A DNA stretch of 64,000 nt from Lactococcus garvieae. Its GTDB lineage: Bacteria > Bacillota > Bacilli > Lactobacillales > Streptococcaceae. This document shows, in pieces, positions 27,572 through 37,063 of the stretch (the stretch's first letter is position 1; each line of letters opens with the position of its first letter). The stretch covers positions 28,973 through 92,972 of the forward strand of contig NZ_WIVG01000002.1 of the NCBI RefSeq assembly GCF_016758115.1, given 5' to 3'. A program made the position numbers and the translations under genes. The notes beneath the pieces were generated by a model. The model saw only the letters and a list, made by a program, of their open reading frames with translations, did no database searches and was not told where the DNA came from.

Positions 27572-28295
27572 CAAAGCAAAAATTCTTCTAATCATTCCTG
27601 CGTATAACGAGGGAGAAGGCATTGCAGAGAATATCAAAAAAGTAGAAAATTATATTAAAAGTTCTTTTTATGACTTAGATTATGTAGTCATAAATGATGG
27701 TTCGACAGATAACGAAGAAGAAGTGCTGAAAGAGAACAAGATTAATCATGTCGAACTCATTCAAAACCTTGGAATTGGTGGAGCTGTACAGACAGGATAT
27801 ATGTATGCCTATAGAAAGGGTTATGATATCGCAGTCCAATTTGATGGTGATGGACAACATGATATCGAATCACTTCCGCAACTGATAGACCCTGTTATAA
27901 ATAACCAAGCAGATTTTACTGTTGGTTCAAGATTCCTTGATGAGAGCAATTCAGAGTTTAAGTCTTCAAGAACACGTCAAATTGGAATTAAGATTTTGTC
28001 CACTTTGATTCGTTTCACATCAAAGATACGTATAATGGATGTTACCAGTGGCTATCGTGCAGGGAATAGAAAAGTTATTGAGCAATTTGTGAAAAGGTAT
28101 CCTCGGCAGTATCCAGAGCCAGAAAGCTACATGCATCTTTTTGCCAAAAATATTCGTGTAAAAGAAGTAGGGGTAAGAATGTTTGAACGAACTACGGGGA
28201 CATCTAGCATAAGCCTTTTAAAAGGTGTAAACTATATGATTAGTGTTTCGTTGTCCATTTTAGCAACGTCACTATTAGGGAAGGGTAGAAAATGA
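27564..28295 (+). CDS. Polyprenyl-phosphate glycosyltransferase (DPM/GacI/WpsA-like GT2)
   Basis: 243 residues, starting with TTG at 27564 (AGAGGAA upstream), inside the end of the previous gene. Motifs are IPAYNEGEGIAENI, NDGSTDNEEE, GIGGAVQTGYMYA and QFDGDGQHD, the dolichol-phosphate-mannose-synthase-like branch of GT2. Such enzymes charge undecaprenyl phosphate with a sugar at the inner face. The DUF2304 gene directly after it is the hallmark pairing of GacI-GacJ and of the lactococcal WpsA-WpsB side-chain systems. Confidence 0.83.
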   Translation: MTNKAKILLIIPAYNEGEGIAENIKKVENYIKSSFYDLDYVVINDGSTDNEEEVLKENKINHVELIQNLGIGGAVQTGYMYAYRKGYDIAVQFDGDGQHDIESLPQLIDPVINNQADFTVGSRFLDESNSEFKSSRTRQIGIKILSTLIRFTSKIRIMDVTSGYRAGNRKVIEQFVKRYPRQYPEPESYMHLFAKNIRVKEVGVRMFERTTGTSSISLLKGVNYMISVSLSILATSLLGKGRK

Positions 28296-28660
28296 TGCCG
28301 TTACAACTACGAATATTAGCGATTATTCTAGCAGTTTCATTCTTTTTTTATACGATTCATCTTGTTAGAAAAGATAGAGCAGAAATTCGACACATGTTGA
28401 AATGGCTGGTTCTAGCGTTAGTTATTCTGTTTGGAGCGCTTTTTCCAGAAGTAGGAAGTGAAGTAGCACATTTCTTTGGTATTCAAACTCTTACAGCATT
28501 ATCTTTGTTTATACTGGTGAGTATTTTACTGATAATTGTTTTGAAACATCAGATGTCTCTAATATCTGCCGAAAAGCAAATAAAAAATTTAGTTCAAGAA
28601 ATATCACTACTTAAGAAGAATGTGGAAGAAGTGGAAAATAAGAATGATTCAAAACAATAA
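28292..28660 (+). CDS. DUF2304 small membrane protein (GacJ/WpsB-like)
   Basis: 122 residues with three membrane segments (about 5-20, 33-52 and 60-85) and a C-terminal coiled coil rich in K and E. The family pairs with polyprenyl-phosphate GT2 enzymes; in group A streptococci GacJ stimulates GacI. It overlaps the GT2 gene by four bases and the following epimerase gene by 17. Confidence 0.8.
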   Translation: MMPLQLRILAIILAVSFFFYTIHLVRKDRAEIRHMLKWLVLALVILFGALFPEVGSEVAHFFGIQTLTALSLFILVSILLIIVLKHQMSLISAEKQIKNLVQEISLLKKNVEEVENKNDSKQ

Positions 28661-29588
28661 TATTTTAATCACTGGTGGGGCAGGGTTTATTGGTTCATCT
28701 TTGGCTAATAAGCTTCTTCCTAACAACAAGGTTACGGTTATTGATGACCTCTCAATGGGAGATTTTTCTAACCTAAATAGCTCGAGTAATTTAATAAAAA
28801 TAAAAGGCTCTGTAACGGATAAAGATCTGCTTGAGAAAGTATTTGACGAAAATGACTTTGATTATATCTTTCATCTTGCAGCAGTGGCCTCTGTAGCGGA
28901 TTCAGTTGCTCGTCCATATGAAACTCATCAAGTCAATTTTGATAGTACAATGGCGATTTTAGAGATTCTACGGAAAAATAAAAAATCGATCAAACGTTTT
29001 ATTTTTTCTTCAAGTGCAGCGGTTTATGGAGATGAACCGACTCTTCCAAAACAGGAAGAAAGCATCATTCGTCCTCTAACACCTTACGCGGTTGATAAAT
29101 TTGCCTCGGAAAGAATGGTCATGGTCTATAATAACCTTTACAAAATTCCGGCAAGTGCAACGCGCTTTTTCAATGTCTATGGTCCGAACCAGAATCCTAA
29201 TTCCCCATATTCAGGTTTTATTTCGATTTTGGTGGATCGCCTGAAAAAACAGAAACCTTTGACAATTTTTGGCGATGGTGAGCAAGCAAGAGATTTTGTC
29301 TATATTGATGATGTTCTCCAAGCGCTGCTTCTTATTGCCACATCTGACCAATCTTTAGGCCAAGTGTACAATGTTGGGACTGGAATAAAGACGACTTTGA
29401 ATGATTTGATTCGCTTTTCCCAAAGCAATTTAGGCAAAGTGGTAGATGTCAAATATGCTGAACCAAGAGAAGGCGATATTAAACTTTCAATCAGTAACAT
29501 CCAAAAATTAAAGAAAATAGGATATAATCCAAAGTATAATCTCGAAAGTGGAATGAAGAAATACTTAGATTATGAATTTCACAAATGA
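28644..29588 (+). CDS. NAD-dependent nucleotide-sugar epimerase/dehydratase (GalE-like)
   Basis: 314 residues from the ATG at 28644. The candidate at 28620 adds an unlikely KKWKIR prefix. An extended SDR with [42 protein letters not shown] and the catalytic TPYAVDKFASE. DFVYIDDVLQA and NVGTGIKTTLNDL are typical of UDP-glucose/UDP-GlcNAc 4-epimerase relatives. It likely supplies a C4-epimerised UDP-sugar (Gal, GalNAc or similar) for the side polymer; the substrate cannot be fixed. It overlaps the flippase gene by four bases. Confidence 0.82.
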   Translation: MIQNNNILITGGAGFIGSSLANKLLPNNKVTVIDDLSMGDFSNLNSSSNLIKIKGSVTDKDLLEKVFDENDFDYIFHLAAVASVADSVARPYETHQVNFDSTMAILEILRKNKKSIKRFIFSSSAAVYGDEPTLPKQEESIIRPLTPYAVDKFASERMVMVYNNLYKIPASATRFFNVYGPNQNPNSPYSGFISILVDRLKKQKPLTIFGDGEQARDFVYIDDVLQALLLIATSDQSLGQVYNVGTGIKTTLNDLIRFSQSNLGKVVDVKYAEPREGDIKLSISNIQKLKKIGYNPKYNLESGMKKYLDYEFHK

Positions 29589-31018
29589 AAAACGAGTTTA
29601 AATCAGGAATATTTTTCACGGCAATTGCTCAGTACAGTACCGTAGTTGTACAACTCATCCTCAATATGGTGCTTTCACGGCTATTGACCCCTGAGCAAAT
29701 AGGGATAGTAACTACGGTACAAGTGTTAATTTTATTTTTCCAACTCTTAACTGGTACGGCTATCGCACCAGCAATTGTGCAAAATAAAGAGTTGAAGCCT
29801 GAAGATTATGGCGTGATTTTTAATTATACAATCTTAATTGGCGTGATTACCTCTCTATTTTTCGGAGTTGTTGGTGGCTTTACATTATCAACAATTTTCA
29901 ACGACCCAATCTATATTCCGATCAGTTGGTCAATGTCACTTATAATTCTTACTGCAGCGATGAACCAAGTGCCTAATGGTATCCTCAGTAAGGAAAAGAG
30001 ATTTAAGGCAATCAGCCTTAGATTGGCTGGGGCAAGCATAATTAGCGGGGTAATGGGTATAACTGCTGCATTAATGCATGCTGGGATATATTCATTGGTA
30101 ATCACCTTTACGATGATTGAAGCAATCATACTTGTGTTGAATTTACGACTGGTAGATATTAAGTTTACAAGGTCAATGCATCTTGGCCCAATGAAGAAAA
30201 TCTTTTCATTTGTAAAATATCAAACGAGCTTTTTATTATTAAACTACTTTTATCGTAACTTCGATAACCTACTTGTAAGTAAGTTTTTTGGCGCCAAGCC
30301 CTTAGGAAATTATTCAAGAAGTTATCAATTGCTATCACTTCCGATAACTGTATTCTTAAGTGTCGTCAATCCTGTTTTACAACCTATTTTGGCCGAACAT
30401 GAAAAAAATGTCCCTTTAATAAGAGATACATATTTAAAAATTAGTCAAATCCTCGCCTTTATCGCTATTCCGGTATCTGTTTTCTTTTCACTCAATGCTG
30501 AACCCATCATTTACTTGCTGTTTGGGAATCAATGGGGCGGAGCAGTCGTGCCCTTGAAATTTTTAAGTTTGAGTATATGGGCACAGATGCTGGCACAGAT
30601 GATGCCAGCGATATGGCAGGCAAGAAATCTTGTGAGGATCCAATCCTTTAATGGGATAGTTTCTTTAGGAACTATTTGCATAAGCATCATAGTTGGAATT
30701 TCCTTTGGATCAATAGATACTGTGGCAATTGCAGTTTCCATCTCTTATATCATTAATTTTATTATTTCAGGAAGTTTGTTAATGAGTCGCGCACTTGAAG
30801 GGAAGTTTCGTCTAATAGTACGAAATCTCATCAAACCTTTCATTCTGGGAATATTGCTTTATGCAGTTTTATATTTCACACAAGATTTTACTAATATTTT
30901 AAATTCCTTTGTTACCCTTCTTGTGAGAGGAAGTATTTGGCTAGCTTTGATTGTAGTTTTCTTGTACTTCTCTGGCGATTTGAAAAATATAAAACAATTG
31001 GTGAAAAATAATGAATAA
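29585..31018 (+). CDS. Wzx-like polysaccharide flippase (MOP superfamily)
   Basis: 477 residues with 12-14 membrane segments. Near the N terminus are LILNMVLSRLLTPEQIGIV and LTGTAIAPAIVQNKEL, the pattern of oligosaccharide flippases. It would turn lipid-linked repeat units to the outer face. With an ABC exporter also present, the locus has two export routes. This fits a rhamnan moved by RgpCD and a separately flipped side polymer, as known for lactococcal pellicle polysaccharide. It overlaps the next gene by eight bases. Confidence 0.85.
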   Translation: MKNEFKSGIFFTAIAQYSTVVVQLILNMVLSRLLTPEQIGIVTTVQVLILFFQLLTGTAIAPAIVQNKELKPEDYGVIFNYTILIGVITSLFFGVVGGFTLSTIFNDPIYIPISWSMSLIILTAAMNQVPNGILSKEKRFKAISLRLAGASIISGVMGITAALMHAGIYSLVITFTMIEAIILVLNLRLVDIKFTRSMHLGPMKKIFSFVKYQTSFLLLNYFYRNFDNLLVSKFFGAKPLGNYSRSYQLLSLPITVFLSVVNPVLQPILAEHEKNVPLIRDTYLKISQILAFIAIPVSVFFSLNAEPIIYLLFGNQWGGAVVPLKFLSLSIWAQMLAQMMPAIWQARNLVRIQSFNGIVSLGTICISIIVGISFGSIDTVAIAVSISYIINFIISGSLLMSRALEGKFRLIVRNLIKPFILGILLYAVLYFTQDFTNILNSFVTLLVRGSIWLALIVVFLYFSGDLKNIKQLVKNNE

Positions 31019-32150
31019 AACAGTTGCGATTTTTAATGGGTATTACCTGCCTCATTTAGGTGGTGTCGAACGCTATACCTACAATGTTAGTAAAAAACTG
31101 CACGAGCGGGGCTATAATGTCATTATAGTGACGACTCAGCATAGTGATGATTTGCTTAACGAAGAGGTACAAGATGGAATAAAAATTTATCGTCTTCCTG
31201 TAAAAAATATTTGGAAAAACAGATATCCATTTTTGAAAAAGAACGCCTTATATCATTCTTTAATAAAGAAAATTTCATCTGAACCCATTGATTATTATAT
31301 CGCCAATACTCGTTTTCACCTTCCTGCCTTGTTAGGAACTGAACTGGCAAAGAAAAAAGGAAAAGAAGCAATCGTTATCGAGCATGGTTCGTCCTACCTT
31401 ACCTTGAACCAGCCCATTTTAGATTTATTTTTACAAAAAATTGAGCATTGGTTGATAAAGAAGGTGAAGAAAAATACTTCCCTTTTTTATGGTGTATCCA
31501 AGGAAGCTTCTGAATGGTTGAAAACTTTTAACATACATGCAAAAGGTACACTTCCTAATGCAGTCTCCATTGAAGAGTATAATAACCAAAAGATAGAAAA
31601 AGTCCAGGATAAGATTGTTATTTCCTATGCTGGGCGATTGATTCCACAGATGAAAGGCGTTGAAATATTGCTTTCGGCTTTTGAAAAGCTTTCAAAAGAA
31701 CGAGAGGACTTGGAACTGATTATAGCTGGTGATGGTCCACTATTAAAGGATGTTCGGACACAGTATCAACAAGAAAATATAAAATTTTTAGGACGACTCC
31801 CTTATGAGGGCGTACTAGAGTTAGATGCGAAATCGGATATTTTTGTTCTGATGTCTCGGAGTGAAGGTTTTGCGACAGCAATGCTTGAGGCAGCCATGCT
31901 AGAGAATGTTGTAATTGCAACTCCAACTGTCGGTGGAGCACGAGATATTATGCCAGATGAAAGTTATGGCTTTATTATCGAAAACAGTGAACCTGCACTA
32001 CTTCAAACGCTGAGAAAAATCATTGCGGATAAAGAAGAGATGAGACGCATACAGAAAAAAGTCTCTAAGAATGTGGTAGAAAACTTTACTTGGGAACAAT
32101 CAGCAGAAGCTTTCGTAAAAGTTTTCAAAGAATTGGACGAGAAAAAATGA
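31011..32150 (+). CDS. Glycosyltransferase family 4 protein
   Basis: 379 residues of GT-B fold. The N-terminal GYYLPHLGGVERYTYNVSKKLHERGYNVIIVT is the classic GT4 acceptor loop. The C-terminal half has ISYAGRLIPQMKGVEILLSAF, LIIAGDGPL, KFLGRLPYEGVLELDAKSDIFVLMSRSEGFATAMLEAAM. It presumably extends the side-polymer repeat unit in the cytoplasm. Its stop overlaps the LicD gene (ATGA). Confidence 0.84.
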   Translation: MNKTVAIFNGYYLPHLGGVERYTYNVSKKLHERGYNVIIVTTQHSDDLLNEEVQDGIKIYRLPVKNIWKNRYPFLKKNALYHSLIKKISSEPIDYYIANTRFHLPALLGTELAKKKGKEAIVIEHGSSYLTLNQPILDLFLQKIEHWLIKKVKKNTSLFYGVSKEASEWLKTFNIHAKGTLPNAVSIEEYNNQKIEKVQDKIVISYAGRLIPQMKGVEILLSAFEKLSKEREDLELIIAGDGPLLKDVRTQYQQENIKFLGRLPYEGVLELDAKSDIFVLMSRSEGFATAMLEAAMLENVVIATPTVGGARDIMPDESYGFIIENSEPALLQTLRKIIADKEEMRRIQKKVSKNVVENFTWEQSAEAFVKVFKELDEKK

Positions 32151-32977
32151 AAGAGATAACTCAAGAAGAACTTCGTGAAATACAGCTTGACCAACTGGCT
32201 TATATCGATACTATTTGTCGAGAAAATGGTATTGAATATACTTTAGCTGGCGGCTCTTTGATTGGAGCTATGCGTCATGGGGGCTATATTCCATGGGATG
32301 ATGATATTGACATCGAGCTTACACGATCAAACTATGAACGCCTCATTAAGATTTTGATGGAAAAACTCCCAGATGAGAGATATGCTCTTCTTTACTATAA
32401 AGTCAGAGAAACTTATCTTCCTTTTGCAAAGTTATATGATACACGTACAACATTTGAAAGTAAAATTGATAATTTGAATAGAGGAACAGGAGTGTTTTTA
32501 GATATTTTTCCGATGGATATTTTACCGGATGATGCGGAAGAACGAAAGCAATTTAAAAAAGAGTTCTTGAAAAAAGCCGTTCGATTAACGGCTTCAAATC
32601 CTCATGGTTTAGACTTTGCCAGTGCAAGCAGAAAACTTTATTTTTGGGGGAAGTTGATTTTGTGGATGCCGCAGCATCTCAAATACCGTGGAAAATATCG
32701 AACTTTAGCTGAACAGTTAGACCTCTTTATGCAAAAATACAATAATACAGATAACAATCTAGTCTCATATCTGTATACTGGTTATAAAAATGCAATTTTT
32801 CCTAAAAAAATCTGGGAAGAATATGAAGATGTAAAATTTGAGCATTTGATTTCTCGAAAACTGAAAGATCATGATGCTTATCTCTCCCGTCAGTATGGCG
32901 ATTATATGAAATTACCCCCAGAAAATGAGAGAGTAAATCATGAATACTATAAATGGTTTTGGAAGGATAAATCATGA
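32147..32977 (+). CDS. LicD family phosphotransferase
   Basis: 276 residues from the ATG at 32147, which overlaps the previous stop; the ORF could be extended upstream only into that gene. It shows LAYIDTICRENGIEYTLAGGSLIGAMRHGGYIPWDDDIDIEL (residues about 14-58), the nucleotidyltransferase-like LicD core with the DDDID metal site. LicD proteins transfer phosphocholine or other phospho-alcohols from a CDP donor to surface glycans. The TagD-like gene nearby makes CDP-glycerol the likely donor (inference). No choline kinase or licA/licC genes are seen, which argues against phosphocholine. Confidence 0.83.
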   Translation: MKEITQEELREIQLDQLAYIDTICRENGIEYTLAGGSLIGAMRHGGYIPWDDDIDIELTRSNYERLIKILMEKLPDERYALLYYKVRETYLPFAKLYDTRTTFESKIDNLNRGTGVFLDIFPMDILPDDAEERKQFKKEFLKKAVRLTASNPHGLDFASASRKLYFWGKLILWMPQHLKYRGKYRTLAEQLDLFMQKYNNTDNNLVSYLYTGYKNAIFPKKIWEEYEDVKFEHLISRKLKDHDAYLSRQYGDYMKLPPENERVNHEYYKWFWKDKS

Positions 32978-33975
32978 AATTTAGCATTATTATCCCAGTT
33001 TATAATTCGGAAAAGTATATCGAAAAATGCGTATCCAGCATTACTCAGCAAACGCATCAAGATTTAGAGATTCTTTTAATAGATGATGGTTCAACAGATA
33101 ACTCTGGAAATATATGCGATGAACTATCAAAGACTGATTCCAGAGTGAAAACCATTCATCAAGAAAATGGAGGGACATCAAAGTCTAGAAACACAGGTTT
33201 AAAAGAAGCCACGGGCGACTATATTATGTTTATGGATAATGATGATTTATGGTCGACTAAAGATGGTTTGGCGGCTATAAACAGCCAACTTCTAGAATCT
33301 AAGGCTGATGTTTTAATGTTTGATTCTGCAATTGAACGTAATGGAAACGTAGATCATGTAGGAGAATCTAATTTTTCAAGAGATAGAGTATTAAAACAAC
33401 CTACAGAAGTCGCTTTGAAAGAATTAATTGTAGGGAATAAATTGGTTCGAGCTGTTTGGACAAAGGTAATCAAAAATGATTTAATAAAAAAATATCATTT
33501 GGAATTTCCAGTAGGAATGAGAAATGAAGATACAGCTTTTACAGCAGATTTAATTGCTGTAGCTCAAAGCTACGACTGGTACAATTATCATTTTTACACT
33601 TGGATTAAAACAGGAGTGAGTCAAACTTCGAAAAGAGTCTCTCTTCAAAGTATGAAAGATTTAGAAGAAATTTTGGTTGCTAATTTCGATAGAGCTTCAA
33701 AAATAGAAAATAAAGAAATAAAAAAAGCTTTTTTATCTTATTTGGCCTATCCATATGTAGTTCTCTTAGGGCAAGCCAAAGAATATCAGAAACGAGATAA
33801 AACGGCGAGTCTCCAAATAATAAAAAACTTGGAACAATATAAATTTATCTTAAATATTGAGGGGCATCCCACAGTCAAAAAGATAAAATACATTTATAAA
33901 ATATTTGGATTCAAAGTAGTCGTCCACCTTTTAGGAAGAGAAATGAATAGAATATACAGAACACAAGGAATTTGA
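32974..33975 (+). CDS. Glycosyltransferase family 2 protein
   Basis: 333 residues. The GT-A domain is intact: IIPVYNSEKYIEKCVSSITQQTHQDLEILLIDDGSTDNSG, then ENGGTSKSRNTGLKEATGDYIMFMDNDDLW. MRNEDTAF serves as the likely catalytic-base region near residue 188. The C-terminal third is helical. It is a probable side-polymer transferase of unknown specificity. It overlaps licD by four bases. Confidence 0.83.
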   Translation: MKFSIIIPVYNSEKYIEKCVSSITQQTHQDLEILLIDDGSTDNSGNICDELSKTDSRVKTIHQENGGTSKSRNTGLKEATGDYIMFMDNDDLWSTKDGLAAINSQLLESKADVLMFDSAIERNGNVDHVGESNFSRDRVLKQPTEVALKELIVGNKLVRAVWTKVIKNDLIKKYHLEFPVGMRNEDTAFTADLIAVAQSYDWYNYHFYTWIKTGVSQTSKRVSLQSMKDLEEILVANFDRASKIENKEIKKAFLSYLAYPYVVLLGQAKEYQKRDKTASLQIIKNLEQYKFILNIEGHPTVKKIKYIYKIFGFKVVVHLLGREMNRIYRTQGI

Positions 33976-33976
33976 C

Positions 33977-34864
33977 ATGGGATATAGTTTGACAATTCTG
34001 ACCCCTACATACAATAGAGCATATGTCTTACCCAAGCTTTATGAAAGTTTAACAGGGCAGACCAATCTGGAGTTCACATGGTTAGTAGTCGATGATGGAA
34101 GCAGTGATAATACAGAAGAGCTAATCAACGAATTTATCAAAGAAGAAAAGATAAAGATTGTATATATTAAGCAAGAAAACGGTGGAAAGCATAGGGCCCT
34201 AAATACAGGAGCTAAAGCGGTTACTACTGATGCTGTATTTGTTGTAGACAGTGATGACTACCTGACTTCTGATGCAGTGGAAACAATTCTTAGCTCATGG
34301 AATATTGTAAAAGAAAACAAGCTTATGGGAATCAGCCTTTTACGAGGCTACAGTGAAACAGAGGTAATAGGGGAAGAGTTTCCTGAGAACTATCTCATTA
34401 AAAATTTCAATGAGGTCAGGTATAATATGGGGATAAAAGGAGATAAGGCAGAAATCATAGATGCTGAAATTATGAAATCAAGCCCATTTCCAGATATCCC
34501 TAGCGAACGCTTCATGAGTGAAGGAGTGGCTTGGAAAGAAATGGCTAAAAAGGGCGACTCACTCTTCATTAATAAGATTATCTATATCACAGAGTATCTT
34601 GAAGATGGCTATACAAGTTCTGGCAGAATGCTACTCATCAATAATCCACTTGGAGCCATGCTCAATGCAAAGATGGCGATGACAGATGAATTTACTCTAA
34701 AAGTTCGCTTAAGAAATGCTCTCCTGTACATTGCTTATGGCTACGTTGCGCATAAGAGTAGAAAAGAGATTGTTCAAGAAAGTGGTCAGAAAGCCCTTGT
34801 TCAGTCATTACTCCCATTTGGTTGGTTGTTTTACCGGTACTGGAAGTTTAAATATAAATTTTAA
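33977..34864 (+). CDS. Glycosyltransferase family 2 protein
   Basis: 295 residues. The N-terminal ILTPTYNRAYVLPKLYESLTGQTN, VVDDGSSDNTEELI, ENGGKHRALNTGAKA and the metal site FVVDSDDYLT are typical of GT2. The later SERFMSEGVAWKEMAKKGD resembles the acceptor region of capsule transferases. Specificity is unknown. The start codon lies one base after the previous stop codon. Confidence 0.82.
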   Translation: MGYSLTILTPTYNRAYVLPKLYESLTGQTNLEFTWLVVDDGSSDNTEELINEFIKEEKIKIVYIKQENGGKHRALNTGAKAVTTDAVFVVDSDDYLTSDAVETILSSWNIVKENKLMGISLLRGYSETEVIGEEFPENYLIKNFNEVRYNMGIKGDKAEIIDAEIMKSSPFPDIPSERFMSEGVAWKEMAKKGDSLFINKIIYITEYLEDGYTSSGRMLLINNPLGAMLNAKMAMTDEFTLKVRLRNALLYIAYGYVAHKSRKEIVQESGQKALVQSLLPFGWLFYRYWKFKYKF

Positions 34865-34888
34865 GTATAGGAATTGAAAGGAAAAAGA

Positions 34889-35305
34889 ATGAAAACAGTC
34901 TTAGTTGCAGGAACATTTGATATTATACATGAGAGTCATATCAATATGCTTAAAAATGCGCGTAATCTTGGCGATCGCTTGATTGTTATGGTTTCTACGG
35001 ATGAGTTTAACTGGAATGAAAAACAAAAACGAGCTTATCAGGAGTATGATACGAGAAAATATATTTTAGAAGCGATCCGCTATGTTGATTTGGTTGTGCC
35101 AGAACAGTCATGGGATGATAAAGCGCTCTATATTGATATGTTCGATGTCGATATTTTTGCCATGGGAGATGACTGGCGAGGCAAATTTGATAACCTTAAA
35201 GAACAGTTTCCAAATTTGAAAATAATGTATTTTCCACGTGGAAAAACATCTTCTTCTAAAATAAAAAAAGACCTTTGGGAAATGTATCAAGAAAAAGAAG
35301 AATAA
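34889..35305 (+). CDS. TagD-like cytidylyltransferase (probable glycerol-3-phosphate cytidylyltransferase)
   Basis: 138 residues from the ATG at 34889 (GAAAGGAAAAAG upstream). It has the cytidylyltransferase core VLVAGTFDIIHESHINMLKNARNLGD, with the nucleotide-binding HxGH motif reading HESH, and later AMGDDWRGKFDNLKE. The C-terminal signature, usually RTEGISTT, is RGKTSSS here. The family makes CDP-glycerol from CTP and glycerol-3-phosphate (TagD). The two motif changes leave room for another phospho-alcohol substrate. Together with LicD it points to phospho-polyol decoration of the polymer. Confidence 0.75.
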   Translation: MKTVLVAGTFDIIHESHINMLKNARNLGDRLIVMVSTDEFNWNEKQKRAYQEYDTRKYILEAIRYVDLVVPEQSWDDKALYIDMFDVDIFAMGDDWRGKFDNLKEQFPNLKIMYFPRGKTSSSKIKKDLWEMYQEKEE

Positions 35306-35329
35306 TTCGTGGATAAAAATGGAGAATTC

Positions 35330-37054
35330 ATGTTAGAAAAAAATCTACCCATATTAAAAAGAAAGATGCCATACATACTTTTTTGTACGTTTTTTGGCCT
35401 CCTTTTTTTGAACATGCTATTTGCCCCAGTAAAAGCACAGGCTGCACAAGTAGAGAAATTATCGACTAGAATTGAAGTGAACAATAACGGGACACCTGTC
35501 ATAAATACCTCATTCAGTGCTTTGAATGTTGAGGTTGCTATGCAGCAAATCAAGAAGGGGGAGTTTTCACAAAGCTTTCTTGAGGGGGGAGCATGGAAGA
35601 CCTTTCTTCAAAGTGCTCCAAAATGGATGAAAGTTCAAGGAGATGAAATTCTTTTTGATAATGGTTTGAAGTTTGGCCCAGGAATTATACTTAATGATGC
35701 AGATGCTAGAAAAATAATGAATAGTATTCTGGTTTCTAATGGGAAAGCTATTATTGAGCAGTTAAACTTAGAGACATCAGATGTACCAGAATCTCCAGTA
35801 GCTTTTTATCAGCCAGGCAAATTTACAAATAAATTTACCAATCAAAAAGGAATTGCAGAGACAACGTTGTCTGCAGGATTAACGGCTGTTTTAGATGCCC
35901 AGTTGAACTATGTCAAGTTGATTGATGTGCAGAACAACAATCAAACTTTTTCCATTGATTTGGAGAATACGAGTCCAGACTTGAAATTTAATTTGCAAAG
36001 TGTAACTCCAGAGGAGAAAACCACTTTTGGTCAGTATGTTGTCTCATTGGATCAGAGTTTGGAGTACCATCTTATCATCAACCGAAATCTGCTGCACACG
36101 ACAGATTCAGTGACGTTGTCCCTGCCTGCCAATTCTCAACTTGTTGTGGATTCCATCGAGAGTTCAAATCCTGAGGTAAAAATTACTCCCAATCTCCTTG
36201 CCTTTGATGAAAATACTGCAAGTGGTCCCTCTCCTGTTGTTGCTGCAACGGTAGGGTTTAGTGAGGGTTTGAATCAAGATGTTGTAGTCATAGTCAAGAC
36301 ACATATGAATAAAGCATTGATTTCAGCGGTAAACCCGCTTGAACTCAATCTAAGTTTGCAGGCAACCACGACTCAAAATGGGAATGGTATCCAGCTGGCG
36401 ACCACTCCTGATTTGGTTACTTCGGGTATTAATTTTGCGATGATTGACGGTGAAAAATTATCTTTGGCTTCCGGTGCAGAATATGTTTTGGGGCGCGAGA
36501 GAGGAGAGGTAAAAGAGATATACTCACCCGATGGTTCTTGGAGAGAAGTGCAAGACTTAGACAGCAATCTTTCTTCCATTGCTGAAGTCATTAAGGGAGG
36601 ACAAAGATACACGATTGCATCAGGGAGTGGAGCAATCCCTCTGGCTACGACTCGGTTTAACTTTGACTTAGACAAGAACAGAGCTATCAATCGCTCCCTT
36701 ATCCAAATATATGGCTTGAGTAAGGGTGAAAAGTATTTTCTATATCAGATTAAGGCCGCACAAAACTATACAGAGAACAATAAGGTTCATTATTTTGATG
36801 TGGATTATTCTACTCGAATTTCAAAGAATGGAACTTCAATCAGTGAAAGTACGGTTTCAAAATCCAATACGGCTCTGCCGACACTTAATGGGAGTATCCC
36901 AGATTTTTCGGCAGGAGAAAATGAATACCATCCGTTATTGATTAGTGATACTCCTGTAAGAAAAATAGATGTGCTAAAAAAGATAGTTATTAGTGTTGTG
37001 GCTTTTATCCTTATAGGTGCTGTTTCTGTTTTTGCTGTTATTAAATATTTGTAA
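35330..37054 (+). CDS. Large membrane-anchored extracellular protein of unknown function
   Basis: 574 residues from the ATG at 35330, chosen because GGAG lies five bases before it; GTG at 35309 is the alternative. One hydrophobic segment near residues 15-38 ends in APVKAQAA, like a signal peptide. A long extracellular part follows and a second segment ends the protein (about 550-571, IVISVVAFILIGAVSVFAVIKYL). The stretch LSLASGAEYVLGRERGE followed by GGQRYTIASGSG recalls SpaA/Cna-B pilin domains, but there is no LPXTG motif. It lies between tagD and a DUF2142 gene. I infer a role in polymer display or modification; no family is recognised with confidence. Confidence 0.7.
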   Translation: MLEKNLPILKRKMPYILFCTFFGLLFLNMLFAPVKAQAAQVEKLSTRIEVNNNGTPVINTSFSALNVEVAMQQIKKGEFSQSFLEGGAWKTFLQSAPKWMKVQGDEILFDNGLKFGPGIILNDADARKIMNSILVSNGKAIIEQLNLETSDVPESPVAFYQPGKFTNKFTNQKGIAETTLSAGLTAVLDAQLNYVKLIDVQNNNQTFSIDLENTSPDLKFNLQSVTPEEKTTFGQYVVSLDQSLEYHLIINRNLLHTTDSVTLSLPANSQLVVDSIESSNPEVKITPNLLAFDENTASGPSPVVAATVGFSEGLNQDVVVIVKTHMNKALISAVNPLELNLSLQATTTQNGNGIQLATTPDLVTSGINFAMIDGEKLSLASGAEYVLGRERGEVKEIYSPDGSWREVQDLDSNLSSIAEVIKGGQRYTIASGSGAIPLATTRFNFDLDKNRAINRSLIQIYGLSKGEKYFLYQIKAAQNYTENNKVHYFDVDYSTRISKNGTSISESTVSKSNTALPTLNGSIPDFSAGENEYHPLLISDTPVRKIDVLKKIVISVVAFILIGAVSVFAVIKYL

Positions 37055-37063
37055 GGAGATTAT

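Noticed and set aside
32147..32977. Phosphocholine addition by LicD
   Set aside because: No licA, licB or licC partners are seen; a TagD-like gene nearby favours another phospho-alcohol.
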